DNA of 64,000 nt from Aestuariibacter sp. A3R04 (lineage in GTDB: Bacteria; Pseudomonadota; Gammaproteobacteria; Enterobacterales; Alteromonadaceae), in assembly GCF_018860805.1 (NCBI RefSeq), contig NZ_JAHKQR010000002.1, positions 62,001-126,000 on the forward strand, written 5' to 3'. A program made the position numbers and the translations under genes. Of this stretch, positions 1 to 10,248 are shown one piece after another. Below the pieces are notes generated by a model, which searched no databases, had not been told where the DNA came from, and saw only the letters and a list, made by a program, of their open reading frames with translations. Every line of letters starts with the position of its first letter. Within the stretch, counting starts at the first letter, position 1.

Positions 1-751
1 ACAAGGTATCACTGTCGGTATATTCAATGAGCTTTCCCTGGTGTAAAAAAGCGGTGTAATCGGACACCCTGGCTGCCTGCTGCATATTATGGGTAACGAT
101 AATAATAGAACAGCGCTTTTTTAACCCCGCCATGAGCTCTTCAATGAAAAGCGTTGTCAATGGGTCGAGGGCCGAAGTCGGCTCATCTAGCAAAAGAATG
201 TCCGGCTTCAGCGCTAGTGCCCTGGCAATCACCAATCGCTGTTGCTGTCCCCCCGATAGTACGTGGGCCGATTCAAACAAACGATCTTTAACTTCACTCC
301 ACAGGGCTGCATCTTTTAACGCCTGTTCCACTGCATCATCGAGAAAGCGCCGCACGCGAATTCCCTGCAGTTTTAAACCGTAACTCACGTTGTCGTAGAT
401 ACTCATGGGAAAAGGGTTGGGCTTTTGAAAAACCATGCCTACCTGCGCCCGCAACTGGGACAGGTTTTCTTTTCTGCTATTAATATCCCGGCCATTAATA
501 AAGACTTTACCAGAATACCGACAGTCAGGCGCCAATTCGTTCATTCTATTAAAACTGCTGATAAGCGTAGATTTTCCGCAGCCACTCTGGCCGATAAATG
601 CCGTGATGCGATGCTTGGGAATAGATAAACTAATGTTCTGCAGAACTTGCTTTTGCCCAAAACTCAAACTGAGATCTTCAACCCTAATGGCTGTTTCTTC
701 ATCACTCAGGTTATGAACGTTCAGGGTTTCGTGTTCAAACAGTTTCAGCAT
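1..751 (-). CDS. pstB: Phosphate ABC transporter ATP-binding protein PstB (3' end cut by window edge)
   Basis: This is the ATPase that energises high-affinity phosphate import through PstC/PstA at the inner membrane. Reverse translation from the ATG at 749-751 gives a P-loop (GQSGCGKST, about residues 54-62), the ABC signature [15 protein letters not shown] and a Walker B ([12 protein letters not shown]), then the switch His (VTHNM). About 250 codons are present, so only the last few residues are off the window. It lies 8 bp downstream of pstA in the same direction, so pstC-pstA-pstB form one operon. The usual next gene, phoU, would be outside the window and cannot be seen. Confidence 0.95.
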   Translation of the reverse strand, partial: MLKLFEHETLNVHNLSDEETAIRVEDLSLSFGQKQVLQNISLSIPKHRITAFIGQSGCGKSTLISSFNRMNELAPDCRYSGKVFINGRDINSRKENLSQLRAQVGMVFQKPNPFPMSIYDNVSYGLKLQGIRVRRFLDDAVEQALKDAALWSEVKDRLFESAHVLSGGQQQRLVIARALALKPDILLLDEPTSALDPLTTLFIEELMAGLKKRCSIIIVTHNMQQAARVSDYTAFLHQGKLIEYTDSDTL

Positions 752-759
752 AATGATTC

Positions 760-2334
760 TCAATTGGTCAAATAGCGTTTTCTCAAACGCGCACGCAACA
801 ACACAGCCAGTACATTTAGCACCAACACTACCAGCAATAGCAGTAAACACGTGGCAAACATCATTGACGCTCCCTTGGCGTCAGTCTGACTATGGAACGC
901 GCCATCGTAAATCAGCACCCCCAAATGCATGAACTGGCGGTCTAAGTGCAAATAGGGGAACTCACCATCGAACGGCAAATTAGGAGCAAACTTAACCGCA
1001 CCTACAATCATCAACGGCGCCACTTCCCCCGCAGCTCTGGCAATTGCCAGAATAACGCCCGTCATGATTCCGGGTGAAGCAATGGGCAGCACGGTGTAAA
1101 TAATGGTCTCGGCTTTAGTTGCTCCCAGTGCATAACTTCCCGCACGCAAGCCGGTAGGTACCTGACGAAGGCCTTCTTCTGTGGCCACAATAACCACAGG
1201 TAACGTCAGCATCGCCATGGTCAGCGATGCCCAAAACAGTCCTGGTGTACCTAACGTTGGTGCGGGCAGACTGTCAGAAAAAAACAGCGCATCGATATTA
1301 CCGCCCATGGTGTATACAAAAAAGCCCAGTCCGAAAACGCCATACACAATTGACGGCACTCCGGCCATGTTGGCCACACTAACACGGATCACCCCTGTTA
1401 GCAGGGTATTGGGTGCATACTCACTCAGGTAAACTGCGGCCAGAACGCCAAACGGGGTGACAATAATGGTCATAAGGAAAACCATTAACACTGTGCCAAA
1501 CAGCGCAGGGAATACCCCACCGGCCGTATTCGCTTGCTTTGGAGACTGGGATAGAAACTGGCCGATTTTAGTGAAAGTAACGGCAATTTTGCCAACAAAG
1601 CTCAATTGACCCGGAAAAACAATATCCTGAATACGGGCCAGTGCAATTGGCACCACCGCCCCATCGGCCATTGCCACCTCAATGCTAAAATTGTCACGCT
1701 CATTCTCCATCGCAATAATTCTGCTCTGCCACTGGTGAAAAGCGTCATTGAGTTTTTCCCGTGCCGGCGCGTCCCTGGCTACGTTAAGTTGATCGAGTTC
1801 GGCGAGTTTTTGATGGATTTCCGACAACCATCGGGTTCGAATATCTGTGATGCTGGCATCAATCTCATCTACTTTTTTTCGCATCACTTCGTAGTGCTGT
1901 TCAGAAAAAGCAGCGGAGGCTGACCCGTTGATGCGCACTGGAACCCCCATCACAGACAGCCCGTCGTTAAGGGTTATATTTGCCCCGTTGGCAGATTCAA
2001 TAACCGATAACGTGTCTTTTTCATCAAGCAGAATTTGTGTGCCAAACGGATTATCCTCATGGGAGTAACGCAGCCATCTAACCTGTTTGCCGTCTTCTTC
2101 AAACTCGCTGTATATTTGTGCATAAACCACGGTTGCGCGATTGTCTTGTTGAGAAACAAACGCCACCGAATAGATGGGCTCCGGCCAAAAATACGCCGTA
2201 CCTCGGTAAATAACCAGTGCGAGAATACTGCCTAACACCAACAAGAGCAACGTGGAGAAAAAAGCCGTTACGCTAATGACAAAAGATTGTCGTTGTGCCG
2301 GATTAAGCAACGATTTTATTTTGTCGTTAATCAT
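760..2334 (-). CDS. pstA: Phosphate ABC transporter permease PstA, elongated form
   Basis: Inner-membrane permease subunit of the Pst phosphate importer. I place the start at 2334 ([10 protein letters not shown]), overlapping the pstC stop by 8 nt, which gives 524 aa; an in-frame ATG at 2376 is less likely because it lies further inside pstC. The C-terminal half has the binding-protein-dependent permease domain with the EAA loop ([20 protein letters not shown]). After the first membrane span there is a roughly 200-residue soluble, partly coiled-coil segment (about residues 55-260) that classical PstA (around 300 aa in E. coli) lacks. The same kind of insertion is present in its partner PstC. 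Function is confident; the role of the extra domain is unknown. Confidence 0.93.
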   Translation of the reverse strand: MINDKIKSLLNPAQRQSFVISVTAFFSTLLLLVLGSILALVIYRGTAYFWPEPIYSVAFVSQQDNRATVVYAQIYSEFEEDGKQVRWLRYSHEDNPFGTQILLDEKDTLSVIESANGANITLNDGLSVMGVPVRINGSASAAFSEQHYEVMRKKVDEIDASITDIRTRWLSEIHQKLAELDQLNVARDAPAREKLNDAFHQWQSRIIAMENERDNFSIEVAMADGAVVPIALARIQDIVFPGQLSFVGKIAVTFTKIGQFLSQSPKQANTAGGVFPALFGTVLMVFLMTIIVTPFGVLAAVYLSEYAPNTLLTGVIRVSVANMAGVPSIVYGVFGLGFFVYTMGGNIDALFFSDSLPAPTLGTPGLFWASLTMAMLTLPVVIVATEEGLRQVPTGLRAGSYALGATKAETIIYTVLPIASPGIMTGVILAIARAAGEVAPLMIVGAVKFAPNLPFDGEFPYLHLDRQFMHLGVLIYDGAFHSQTDAKGASMMFATCLLLLLVVLVLNVLAVLLRARLRKRYLTN

Positions 2335-4495
2335 AGCGTGATCCCCGGCGCAATCGCTGACGCAACAACTCTGCAAAGGTGTTCACCACGAAAGTAAAGC
2401 CAAAAAGAATACAAGCCGTAAAAAACAGTACCTGAAAATGTACGCTGTTGACATCGGCTTCCGGCAGTTCAATTGCCAGGTTTGCGGTGAGTGCCCGAAG
2501 ACCTTCCAGTAAACTCCAGTCAGCAACGGGGGTATTGCCGGTGACCATCAACACGATCATCGTTTCGCCAAACGCTCTGCCAAAGCCCATCATAATTGCT
2601 GCCAGTATCCCCGGCATGGCAATTTGAAAAACGATGTGATGCAAGGTCTGTAGTCGCGTGGCGCCCAAAGCAAATGATGCGTGCTTTAAATGTTGCGGCA
2701 CACCATTAATCGCGTCTTCGGCCAACGAATAAATAGTAGGTGCAATAGCAACACCTAACGCAAGCGCAACCACAATAGTGGTTTTTCCGATGGGACTTTG
2801 GGAATGTCCGCTCAGTACGTCAAAACCGTTAATCTCAAGTACAGCGAATAACCAGTCTGGCATCCAGTGCATACTGAAATAGCCGAGCAATAGTGCACTT
2901 ATCGGAAGGATTATCAATTCTGTCCCACGTCGTAGCTTTAACGGCAACCAGCGACTTACCCGATGTTGAAAATAGGCAACAGCCAGCAAAAGCACCGGTA
3001 TCACAAACAAAAAGAAAGCAAAAGCAAACAGCACGCGCTCTGCCATGGGAGCAAGCCATATTGCTGCGACAAAGCCAATGAGTACAGAAGGTATGGCTTC
3101 GAGTAATTCGATGGCCGGTTTTAACCAGTATCGGATTCTGGTCTGGCAGAAATAAGCCGTGTAGATCGCAGCCCCGATCGACAGGGGAATAGCGATAATC
3201 AAAGCGAGCAGCGACGCTTTCAAACTACCCATGAGCAAGGGAACTAAGCTGTACTTGGTTTCCTGAAAGTCAGACCCGCTGCTGGATTGCCAAACCGTAG
3301 CCGCCTCCTCGTAACCCTCGTATAAATGTGGGCTAAACAAGGACGACCAGGTAGTAATGCCCGACAACCAGTGAACCTGATAAATAGATACGTCTGTTTC
3401 CGAACTGAAATACAAGTTACGACCAAACCAAAAGGCCTGTTCATATTGTTGCTCGACAGACTGGGTATTTACGATTTCCCCGGTCACCCTGTTTATAAGC
3501 AACACCTGCTTATTGTTCGTCAGCAGCATCAATGCATTAGTGGTGGCATGAACGGATACGGATGTCGCAGACGTGTTGTCAGGCGCAACAATAGACCAGC
3601 TCGGTCTGTATTTCATGCTGCCGTTCTGGTTGTGCAACACCCACCGCGTAAACACGTGGTCAGCCGTTTCAATGATCACCGAACGGTCTTTCGCAACTCT
3701 GAACCAGTTTATGACAGGCTCCCTTATTAACTGGTCAGTATGTGTGCCTCCGACAGTATATTGTTCCAACAGGGTTTTGTTATTTACAAGCATCACGCCG
3801 CTTCCCGGTAACGCAAGAACCCGATGAGCCGATGCGAAGGTGTGATCGTAAACCAGGGTCGGATTTGCTCGGTTTACCCAGCGAACAAATATAGTATCCG
3901 GGGTTTTCACCGTCGCGACTGCCCATGTATCACTCAATCCAACCTCCCACTCCATTCTGTTTTGCCAAGTGCTCATAGGCAACGCAAAGCTTACTGTGGG
4001 CGTATGCGCAGGTTGAGTATGCTCGCTGCCGGCCGGGTTTTGCGCTGGCAAACTAATGGCCTGCACTTCCAAAATGCGCAATTGTCCTGCCGCAGAGACA
4101 TCAACAACGTACTGTTGTTCCTGCTCTGTTATCACCTGGGTACTGTGCTCGCAAGGACGGATGTAATCGTGAAAAGGCTGCAGAGTTAGCTGTTCAGTTA
4201 AGACAAACATGGATATGCGACAATCACCCTCCTGAACAATAAGGGGCTGATTTTCGAGCAAATCACCACTGGTGAGGATTTGACTTTGGGACAGCCCAGG
4301 TAGCCCTTGTATGGAAATACTGGCAGTTTCTGACATTGATGGACGCATAGCCAGAGGCAAAGCCTGGGAAACAAGATGAGTGACCAACAAAATCAGGGTA
4401 AACAGCACCAGAGCACCAAAGAATGTGACGGTGAATCTCAGCTGCTTATCTTTGCGCTGCCTTTTGTCATTGAGTTTGTCCGCAGGTGACTTCAT
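2327..4495 (-). CDS. pstC: Phosphate ABC transporter permease PstC, elongated form
   Basis: Inner-membrane permease partner of PstA, 722 aa compared with about 320 in E. coli. A first membrane span (about residues 22-45) is followed by a soluble, presumably periplasmic region to about residue 420. That region holds repeated strand-like segments that resemble a beta-propeller (inference). The permease domain follows, with the EAA-type loop HASFALGATRLQTL near the C-terminus. The start ATG at 4493-4495 has only a weak ribosome-binding site. No pstS precedes it: the upstream neighbour is a divergent ACT-domain gene, so the phosphate-binding protein must be encoded elsewhere. I found no convincing Pho box in 4496-4657. 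Confidence 0.92.
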   Translation of the reverse strand: MKSPADKLNDKRQRKDKQLRFTVTFFGALVLFTLILLVTHLVSQALPLAMRPSMSETASISIQGLPGLSQSQILTSGDLLENQPLIVQEGDCRISMFVLTEQLTLQPFHDYIRPCEHSTQVITEQEQQYVVDVSAAGQLRILEVQAISLPAQNPAGSEHTQPAHTPTVSFALPMSTWQNRMEWEVGLSDTWAVATVKTPDTIFVRWVNRANPTLVYDHTFASAHRVLALPGSGVMLVNNKTLLEQYTVGGTHTDQLIREPVINWFRVAKDRSVIIETADHVFTRWVLHNQNGSMKYRPSWSIVAPDNTSATSVSVHATTNALMLLTNNKQVLLINRVTGEIVNTQSVEQQYEQAFWFGRNLYFSSETDVSIYQVHWLSGITTWSSLFSPHLYEGYEEAATVWQSSSGSDFQETKYSLVPLLMGSLKASLLALIIAIPLSIGAAIYTAYFCQTRIRYWLKPAIELLEAIPSVLIGFVAAIWLAPMAERVLFAFAFFLFVIPVLLLAVAYFQHRVSRWLPLKLRRGTELIILPISALLLGYFSMHWMPDWLFAVLEINGFDVLSGHSQSPIGKTTIVVALALGVAIAPTIYSLAEDAINGVPQHLKHASFALGATRLQTLHHIVFQIAMPGILAAIMMGFGRAFGETMIVLMVTGNTPVADWSLLEGLRALTANLAIELPEADVNSVHFQVLFFTACILFGFTFVVNTFAELLRQRLRRGSRYD

Positions 4496-4657
4496 TATTA
4501 TAAAAGCAACTTTTGCCTGATTTTTCAGATCTCAGATAGGGTTGAACGCCAATCATGTGTTATTTTAATACTGGTAATCAAGTGAAACTTAACGTGTTTT
4601 ACCAAGCATCTCTCGCACCAATGCAAGGTGCTAACCGTGACAATAACAGGAGTGCCT

Positions 4658-5170
4658 ATGCAATCTTTGATTATCACCATCATGGGTAAGGATAAACCGG
4701 GTTTGGTTGACGCCTTAGCCAAGTGTGTTTACCGCCACGATGCAAACTGGCTCGGTAGCAGTTTTGCCCATATGGCCGGCCACTTTACCGGCTTCGTTGA
4801 AGTTCATGTTCCTTCGGAAAAGCACGACGAGCTGGTCGCGGCGTTAAACAGTTTGCCAGACCTGACTGTACAGTCGGTTTCCATCGCAGAAAAAACAGCC
4901 CCCCTCCACGACACCCTCGCTGTTGAAGTGATGGGCAACGATAAGCCTGGCATCGTACAGGAACTTACGCATATTCTAAACCAGTTTAATCTCAACATTG
5001 TGTCTTTCGATTCACGGTGTGAAAGTGCGCCAAACTGGGGCAGCCTGATGTTTAAGGCCAAAGCGGTTATCGCCGTCTCCGAAAATTTCGATGACAGCGC
5101 GCTGCAAACAGCGTTGGAAGGCATCGCTAACGATCTGGTTGTCGACATTAATACCAACCAGGAAGACTAA
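4658..5170 (+). CDS. Two-ACT-domain regulator, GcvR-like
   Basis: 170 aa, with two ACT domains in tandem: residues about 1-80 (MGKDKPGLVDALAKCV) and 88-165 (MGNDKPGIVQELTHIL). This is the architecture of GcvR, the accessory protein that antagonises GcvA in glycine-cleavage control; ACT domains usually bind amino acids. The start at 4658 is chosen because AGGAG lies 6 nt upstream; an upstream in-frame GTG at 4628 has no such site. It is divergent from pstC and 71 bp upstream of ppk on the same strand. Family assignment is firm; the glycine-cleavage role is inferred from the family. Confidence 0.82.
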   Translation: MQSLIITIMGKDKPGLVDALAKCVYRHDANWLGSSFAHMAGHFTGFVEVHVPSEKHDELVAALNSLPDLTVQSVSIAEKTAPLHDTLAVEVMGNDKPGIVQELTHILNQFNLNIVSFDSRCESAPNWGSLMFKAKAVIAVSENFDDSALQTALEGIANDLVVDINTNQED

Positions 5171-5177
5171 ACGCGTT

Positions 5178-5195
5178 TTGTCACACTGATGTCAC
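5178..5195 (+). promoter_or_regulatory. Candidate PhoB box upstream of ppk
   Basis: TTGTCAC-ACTG-ATGTCAC: two 7-bp direct repeats with a 4-bp spacer, the geometry of the Pho box (consensus CTGTCAT, N4, CTGTCAT). Each half matches 5 of 7 positions. It starts 7 bp after the stop of the ACT gene and ends 46 bp before the ppk ATG. Phosphate-starvation control of ppk-ppx would fit the neighbouring pst genes, but the match is degenerate. Confidence 0.45.
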
Positions 5196-5241
5196 GGGGA
5201 CGTGGCAGACTCACTCACTTTTGGAAAACGACTGTTACAGT

Positions 5242-7311
5242 ATGGAACACAACGAACTGTATTATCCCAAAGAACTCAGCTGGCTTTCATTCAATGAACG
5301 GGTGCTACAAGAAGCCGCTGACAAAAACAATCCAGCGGTGGAACGCATCCGTTTTTTGGGCATTTACTCAAACAATCTGGATGAGTTCTATCGCGTACGG
5401 GCGGCAGACGTAAAACGACAGATCACCATTGCCCAGGACAATGGCAGCGAAGAAGAAGCCGAACATCTTATCTCGCTGATGGAGCAAATCCAGAAAAAAG
5501 TCGTACAACTGTCTAATAAGTTCGACGAGATCCACAAAGATGTACTCAAGGCACTGGCCCGTTATAACATCTTTATTCTGCGAAAGAACGATCTTGACGA
5601 TTATCAACGCACGTGGGTACGAAATTTATTCGTCAACAAAATCCTTCGCCATATTGCTCCCATTCTCATCGACAAGAAAACGGATTTACTCAGCCGTCTG
5701 AATGGTACTGCCGTTTATCTCTACGTGGCATTGCGAAGAGAGGGCAGAAATACCCGTTACGCCGCGGTGCAAGTTCCAACCTCTGAAACGTCCCGGTTTA
5801 TTGTTATCCCGCCGGAAAAAAGTAGAAAGAAAAAACACATTGTATTACTCGATGACGTAATTCAGTTATGTCTGGGAGATATTTTCAGGGGGTTTGTTAA
5901 ATACGACTCGTTGGAAGCCTATTCGTTTAAAATGACCCGCGACTCCGAATACTCGATCAATGATGAAATTGACGAGAGTTATATGGATAAAATGTCTGAA
6001 AGCATGAAGCAGCGTCTCATTGCCGAACCGGTTCGGGTTATCCACGACCACGCCATGCCAGACGATATGGTACAAGATCTGCGCAAGCGTCTGAAAGTAT
6101 CTAAACTCGATACAATCCATGCAGCGGGACACTATCGCAACTTCAAGGATTTCATTGGCTTCCCCAATGTAGGCAGGGAATATTTGGAAAATCCTCGTTT
6201 GCCAGCCATAGACAGCAAAATGTTTTCCCGTTACAACACCGTGTTTGAAGCCATCACCGCCCATGACATCCTGCTTTACTATCCGTATCACCGTTTTCTT
6301 CATTTCACAGAATTCGTTCGCCAGGCGGCATTCGACCCCAGTGTAAAAACTATTCGAATCAACATTTACCGCGTGGCCAGTCACTCCCGTATTATCAACT
6401 CGCTGATCGACGCAGTAGACAATGGCAAAAAAGTAACGGTAGTAGTAGAACTGAGAGCTCGCTTCGACGAAGAGGCTAACATTGAATGGTCACGACGTAT
6501 GACCGATGCTGGGATTAGAGTTGTTCTTGGTGTGCCGACGCTGAAAATTCACAGTAAGTTATGCATAGTTACCCGGGAAGAACGAGGTTCACTGGTGCAC
6601 TACGCCCACTTTGGCACCGGAAATTTCAACGAAAAAACCGCTAAAATTTATACAGACTTTAGCCTGTTCACCCGCAACCAGGAACTCGCAGAAGAAGGCG
6701 TTGGGGTATTCGACCTGATTCAGTATCCCTACAGGCGCTACAAGTTCCAGCATTTGCAAATTTCGCCGCTAAACAGCAGAACAAAGATACAGTCTCTTAT
6801 ACGCCAGGAAATTCAATTCCTCAAGGAGGGACATAAAGCGCAAATCACATTCAAAATTAACAACTTGGTTGACAAAGAACTCATTGACGATTTGTATCGA
6901 GCCAGCCAGGCCGGAGTGAAAATTCGCGGTATTGTCAGGGGGATGTGCTCACTGGTACCGGGCCTGCCTGGGATTAGCGACAATATCTCCATCATTTCCA
7001 TTGTTGACCGCTTCCTTGAACACCCCAGAGTTATGGTTTTCGAAGGCGGTGGGCAGCGCAAGGTGTACATTTCATCTGCAGACTGGATGACCCGCAACAT
7101 GGATAACCGCATCGAAGTGGGCTGTCCGGTTTATGACAAGCGTCTACAACAACAAATTGTGGATGTGCTAGAATTGCAGTTTCGCGACACCCTAAAGGCA
7201 CGCGTGATTGACAAGGAACAAACCAATCGTTACGTTCGACGGGGTAATAGAAAGAAACTGCGCTCACAAATTGAAATATACGACTATTTGAAACGCATCG
7301 ACGATGAGTAA
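5242..7311 (+). CDS. ppk: Polyphosphate kinase 1
   Basis: Reversibly polymerises ATP gamma-phosphate into polyphosphate at the inner membrane. 689 aa, close to E. coli Ppk (688). The N-terminus (ELSWLSFNERVLQEAADK) is near-identical to known PPK1. The autophosphorylated His is His437 (LKIHSKL) and the second catalytic His is His594 (RFLEHPRVMVF). GTGNFNEKTA and SSADWMTRN are further PPK1 signatures. I choose the ATG at 5242 over the in-frame TTG at 5221 because it matches the family N-terminus. ppx follows 9 bp later, so the two form an operon for polyphosphate turnover. Confidence 0.97.
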   Translation: MEHNELYYPKELSWLSFNERVLQEAADKNNPAVERIRFLGIYSNNLDEFYRVRAADVKRQITIAQDNGSEEEAEHLISLMEQIQKKVVQLSNKFDEIHKDVLKALARYNIFILRKNDLDDYQRTWVRNLFVNKILRHIAPILIDKKTDLLSRLNGTAVYLYVALRREGRNTRYAAVQVPTSETSRFIVIPPEKSRKKKHIVLLDDVIQLCLGDIFRGFVKYDSLEAYSFKMTRDSEYSINDEIDESYMDKMSESMKQRLIAEPVRVIHDHAMPDDMVQDLRKRLKVSKLDTIHAAGHYRNFKDFIGFPNVGREYLENPRLPAIDSKMFSRYNTVFEAITAHDILLYYPYHRFLHFTEFVRQAAFDPSVKTIRINIYRVASHSRIINSLIDAVDNGKKVTVVVELRARFDEEANIEWSRRMTDAGIRVVLGVPTLKIHSKLCIVTREERGSLVHYAHFGTGNFNEKTAKIYTDFSLFTRNQELAEEGVGVFDLIQYPYRRYKFQHLQISPLNSRTKIQSLIRQEIQFLKEGHKAQITFKINNLVDKELIDDLYRASQAGVKIRGIVRGMCSLVPGLPGISDNISIISIVDRFLEHPRVMVFEGGGQRKVYISSADWMTRNMDNRIEVGCPVYDKRLQQQIVDVLELQFRDTLKARVIDKEQTNRYVRRGNRKKLRSQIEIYDYLKRIDDE

Positions 7312-7320
7312 CCCTATTTA

Positions 7321-8850
7321 ATGAGCCCTACCGAAACTGTCTTTGAAGCTGTTGAAAGCCGTGAAACTACCAAAGTTGCGGCTCTGGACATTGGTTCCAA
7401 CAGCTTTCATCTTGTGGTCGCCCGTATTAATGCCGGCTCGGTGCAAATTCTTCACCGATTAAAGCAAAAAGTCAGACTGGCCGCTGGTCTAAATGAAGAT
7501 AATATGCTGTCTGATGAGGCCATTGAGCGGGGGTTGAAGATGCTCGCCCTGGTAGCCGAAAGTCTGCGGGGGTTTGAGCCGGATTCAGTCAGAATTGTTG
7601 CCACGCACACACTGCGCAAGGCAGTTAATGCCAAGGCTTTCATCAACGCTGCGAAAGAAATACTGCCCTACCCGATAGAAATTATTTCCGGTGTGGAAGA
7701 GGCCCGTTTGATTTATCAGGGCGTGGCCCATACTAATCACAGTGACGGCCGTCGGCTGGTTACAGACATTGGGGGTGGTTCTACGGAATTTGTTATCGGT
7801 GAAGGCTTTGCTCCACTGGTGTGTCGCTCCCTTCAGATGGGCTGCGTGAGCTATACTAAACGTTTTTTTTCCTCCGGTGAACTCAAGGCTAAGTCGTTCA
7901 ACCGCGCAATCACCGCTGCCAAACAAGAATTAGAGTTAATTGAGAACCGCTACAAGCGTTTGGGCTGGGTACAATGCATTGGCACGTCTGGCACTATAAA
8001 GACACTTTACAACCTCGCCCAAAGAGACAAGCCCTCCGGACATGAGCAGCCAGTAACACTCAAAAGCCTGAAGCAGTTGGCGAAATCATTTATTGAAGCC
8101 GGTCATGTTGACCAACTCACCATGGCTGAAATCAGCGAGGACAGACGCGGAGTGATTGCCGGTGGGCTGGCCATTTTAATTGGCACTTTTGAAGCACTCG
8201 GTATCGATGAGCTGGTGTATTCTTCTGCCGCCCTCCGCGAAGGCGTTCTCTATCAAATGGAAGACGAACTGAAGCACTCCGATATCAGAGAGCGAACTGC
8301 AAAAAGCCTGGCCACCCGTTACGACGTCGATACAGTTCAGGCAGGCATGGTGTTAAATACGAGTTTACATTTGTTTGACCAGGTATCAGGTGACTGGAAA
8401 TTCAAAAATAAAGACTATCGCGCCATGCTGGCGTGGGCGGCGTTACTTCACGAAGTTGGTTTGCAAATCAACTCCAGAGGTGTACAGCGACATTCCGCCT
8501 ATATCCTTGCAAACGTTGACATGCCAGGCTTTACCCAAGAGCAACAGGAATTGTTGTCTTGTTTGGTGCGCTTTCACCGTAAAAAGATTAAAGTTCAGGA
8601 ACTGCCAGAGTTTCAACTGTTTGATCTTGGACTGGTAAAGCGCCTTATTGCTCTACTTCGTCTCGGTGCTTTACTCAACATCAAGCGCCAGGAAGGGTTT
8701 GTGCCTGAATTATCGGTTCAGGCATCCAAGCAAAAGCTCGTGTTGCAATTGCCTGAAGGGTGGCTGGAAAACCGGCCTATCATGTCTGCGGATTTACAAC
8801 AAGAAGTTCTGTATTGGAAAGCACTGGATTTGGAACTGCACCTCACTTAA
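7321..8850 (+). CDS. ppx: Exopolyphosphatase (Ppx/GppA family)
   Basis: 509 aa. The N-terminal ASKHA ATPase-like fold shows the phosphate-1 motif (LDIGSNSFHLVVARI, about residues 21-35) and the phosphate-2 region (VTDIGGGSTEFVIG). The C-terminal region is the HD-like helical domain of long Ppx (LAWAALLHEVGLQI). It releases orthophosphate from polyphosphate ends; GppA activity on pppGpp cannot be excluded from sequence alone. Its position directly behind ppk favours Ppx. It is convergent with the GGDEF gene, with 8 bp between the two stops. Confidence 0.93.
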   Translation: MSPTETVFEAVESRETTKVAALDIGSNSFHLVVARINAGSVQILHRLKQKVRLAAGLNEDNMLSDEAIERGLKMLALVAESLRGFEPDSVRIVATHTLRKAVNAKAFINAAKEILPYPIEIISGVEEARLIYQGVAHTNHSDGRRLVTDIGGGSTEFVIGEGFAPLVCRSLQMGCVSYTKRFFSSGELKAKSFNRAITAAKQELELIENRYKRLGWVQCIGTSGTIKTLYNLAQRDKPSGHEQPVTLKSLKQLAKSFIEAGHVDQLTMAEISEDRRGVIAGGLAILIGTFEALGIDELVYSSAALREGVLYQMEDELKHSDIRERTAKSLATRYDVDTVQAGMVLNTSLHLFDQVSGDWKFKNKDYRAMLAWAALLHEVGLQINSRGVQRHSAYILANVDMPGFTQEQQELLSCLVRFHRKKIKVQELPEFQLFDLGLVKRLIALLRLGALLNIKRQEGFVPELSVQASKQKLVLQLPEGWLENRPIMSADLQQEVLYWKALDLELHLT

Positions 8851-8858
8851 AGCAGAGC

Positions 8859-10034
8859 TTACCGTTGCGCCCGTTTCACCTGATTTCGCCCTGACGCCTT
8901 GGCTCGGTAAAGCGCTTCATCGGCTTGCCGCATTCCTTCAAGGAGGGTGTCATCTCCTATGACGGTGGTCACACCAAAGGAAGACGTAAGGCTGATCTTT
9001 GCCCCCGCCAAAACAATAACTGTCGTAGCCACAGATTCACGCAATCGCTCAGCCATGGCACTGGCTTGCGCTAAGTCACTATCAGGTAGAAGTATAAGAA
9101 ACTCCTCCCCTCCCATTCTCACAAGGCTGTCTCCCTGGCGAAGGGAAGCTGATAACACGGAAGCGAAACACTTTAAGGCAATATCGCCGTCTGCATGACC
9201 AAACCGATCGTTGATATCTTTAAAATGGTCGATATCACAGACCACCATTGAAAATGGCCGTTTGTCTCTTCGACAGTGAGCAAGCATTCGCGGGGTTTCC
9301 TTATAGAAAAAATGTCTGTTGTTAACCCCCGTTAACGCGTCGATGTAAATTTGTGATCTGAGCTTCACGAACAACGACTGCATGAGACTGGTGGGAAAGC
9401 CAAGCATAAACAGTACAGTAAAAACGAAAACGCCCAGAAACGCGACATTGATGCTCACCGATTCACCCGTGTCCAGTGTAAAAAGATAGGCAGGCACGCC
9501 GAACACCACACCCGCGGTGGCTAATCCGACGATCAACAACGTCAACTCATCACCTCCAGATTGTTGAGGAATGACGTCAAAAATCACTTTCAGGGTAGAC
9601 ACCAACGGCACAAGAACAGACAGCATCAGAAAAACCCGACGATACAACACCACGTTGTCGCCAAGAAAGAAATAAAGTGAAAAGAGTTCGCAGATCACTA
9701 AATGGCCAAGAATCAACAAGCCTTGTGTACGCCTCAAGACCTTGCCATATCGCCTGTATACAGTTAGGGCAAACATATACATCGCCGACAGCATACAAAT
9801 ATTCAAGGTGGCAACGCTTAGCAAAGGATAGCCCAGTGGATGCAAACAGATAGCCGCAAAACCACACCAAATAAGAAAGAGGAAATACCGGGCAAACCGA
9901 GGAGACTGAGATTTGTATTTATCAGTGGGCGTTGGTAGCGCAAAGGAAAATCCAATACCAATACTCACCAATACACCGTGAACAAGAATAAGAAAAAGTA
10001 TGTGGTCAGAAGTGCTCAAAAACCATTTCCTCAC
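8859..10034 (-). CDS. Membrane-bound diguanylate cyclase (GGDEF)
   Basis: 391 aa. Residues about 10-230 contain roughly seven hydrophobic spans with no recognisable sensory motif; residues about 235-390 form a GGDEF domain. The active-site motif is RMGGEEF, catalytically competent, with an upstream RQGD that fits the inhibitory I-site (RxxD). It should therefore make cyclic di-GMP from two GTP and be product-inhibited. The start is a GTG at 10032-10034. It is monocistronic, convergent with ppx. The signal it senses cannot be read from the sequence. Confidence 0.9.
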   Translation of the reverse strand: MRKWFLSTSDHILFLILVHGVLVSIGIGFSFALPTPTDKYKSQSPRFARYFLFLIWCGFAAICLHPLGYPLLSVATLNICMLSAMYMFALTVYRRYGKVLRRTQGLLILGHLVICELFSLYFFLGDNVVLYRRVFLMLSVLVPLVSTLKVIFDVIPQQSGGDELTLLIVGLATAGVVFGVPAYLFTLDTGESVSINVAFLGVFVFTVLFMLGFPTSLMQSLFVKLRSQIYIDALTGVNNRHFFYKETPRMLAHCRRDKRPFSMVVCDIDHFKDINDRFGHADGDIALKCFASVLSASLRQGDSLVRMGGEEFLILLPDSDLAQASAMAERLRESVATTVIVLAGAKISLTSSFGVTTVIGDDTLLEGMRQADEALYRAKASGRNQVKRAQR

Positions 10035-10208
10035 GTAATGCCGCCCGAGGTTATGGTTTCAAAACAATGTCACACCAACCATCGATACTTGTGGGTTAAA
10101 CATAGTCCTATTCCGGACAAATGCAAACTTGGGAAGTATTAAACGCATCTCCCCTCTTGTTTAAGCTATAAAAACAACAGGGCTGAGAAACCTGAGTACA
10201 GTGCAGAA

Positions 10209-10241
10209 CAAAGGGCCAGCGGGAGTTGCGCCAGCCCTAAG
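10209..10241 (-). terminator. Probable terminator of the fba transcript
   Basis: On the minus strand, AGGGCTGGCG and CGCTGGCCCT can pair (with G-U pairs) around a short loop just after the aldolase stop, followed by TTTGTTCT. The U-tract is interrupted, so this is only a moderate candidate. Confidence 0.5.
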
Positions 10242-10248
10242 GCATTGA

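Noticed and set aside
4496-4657. Pho box upstream of pstC
   Set aside because: CTGTTAT on the minus strand matches one half, but no second repeat occurs at 11-bp spacing.
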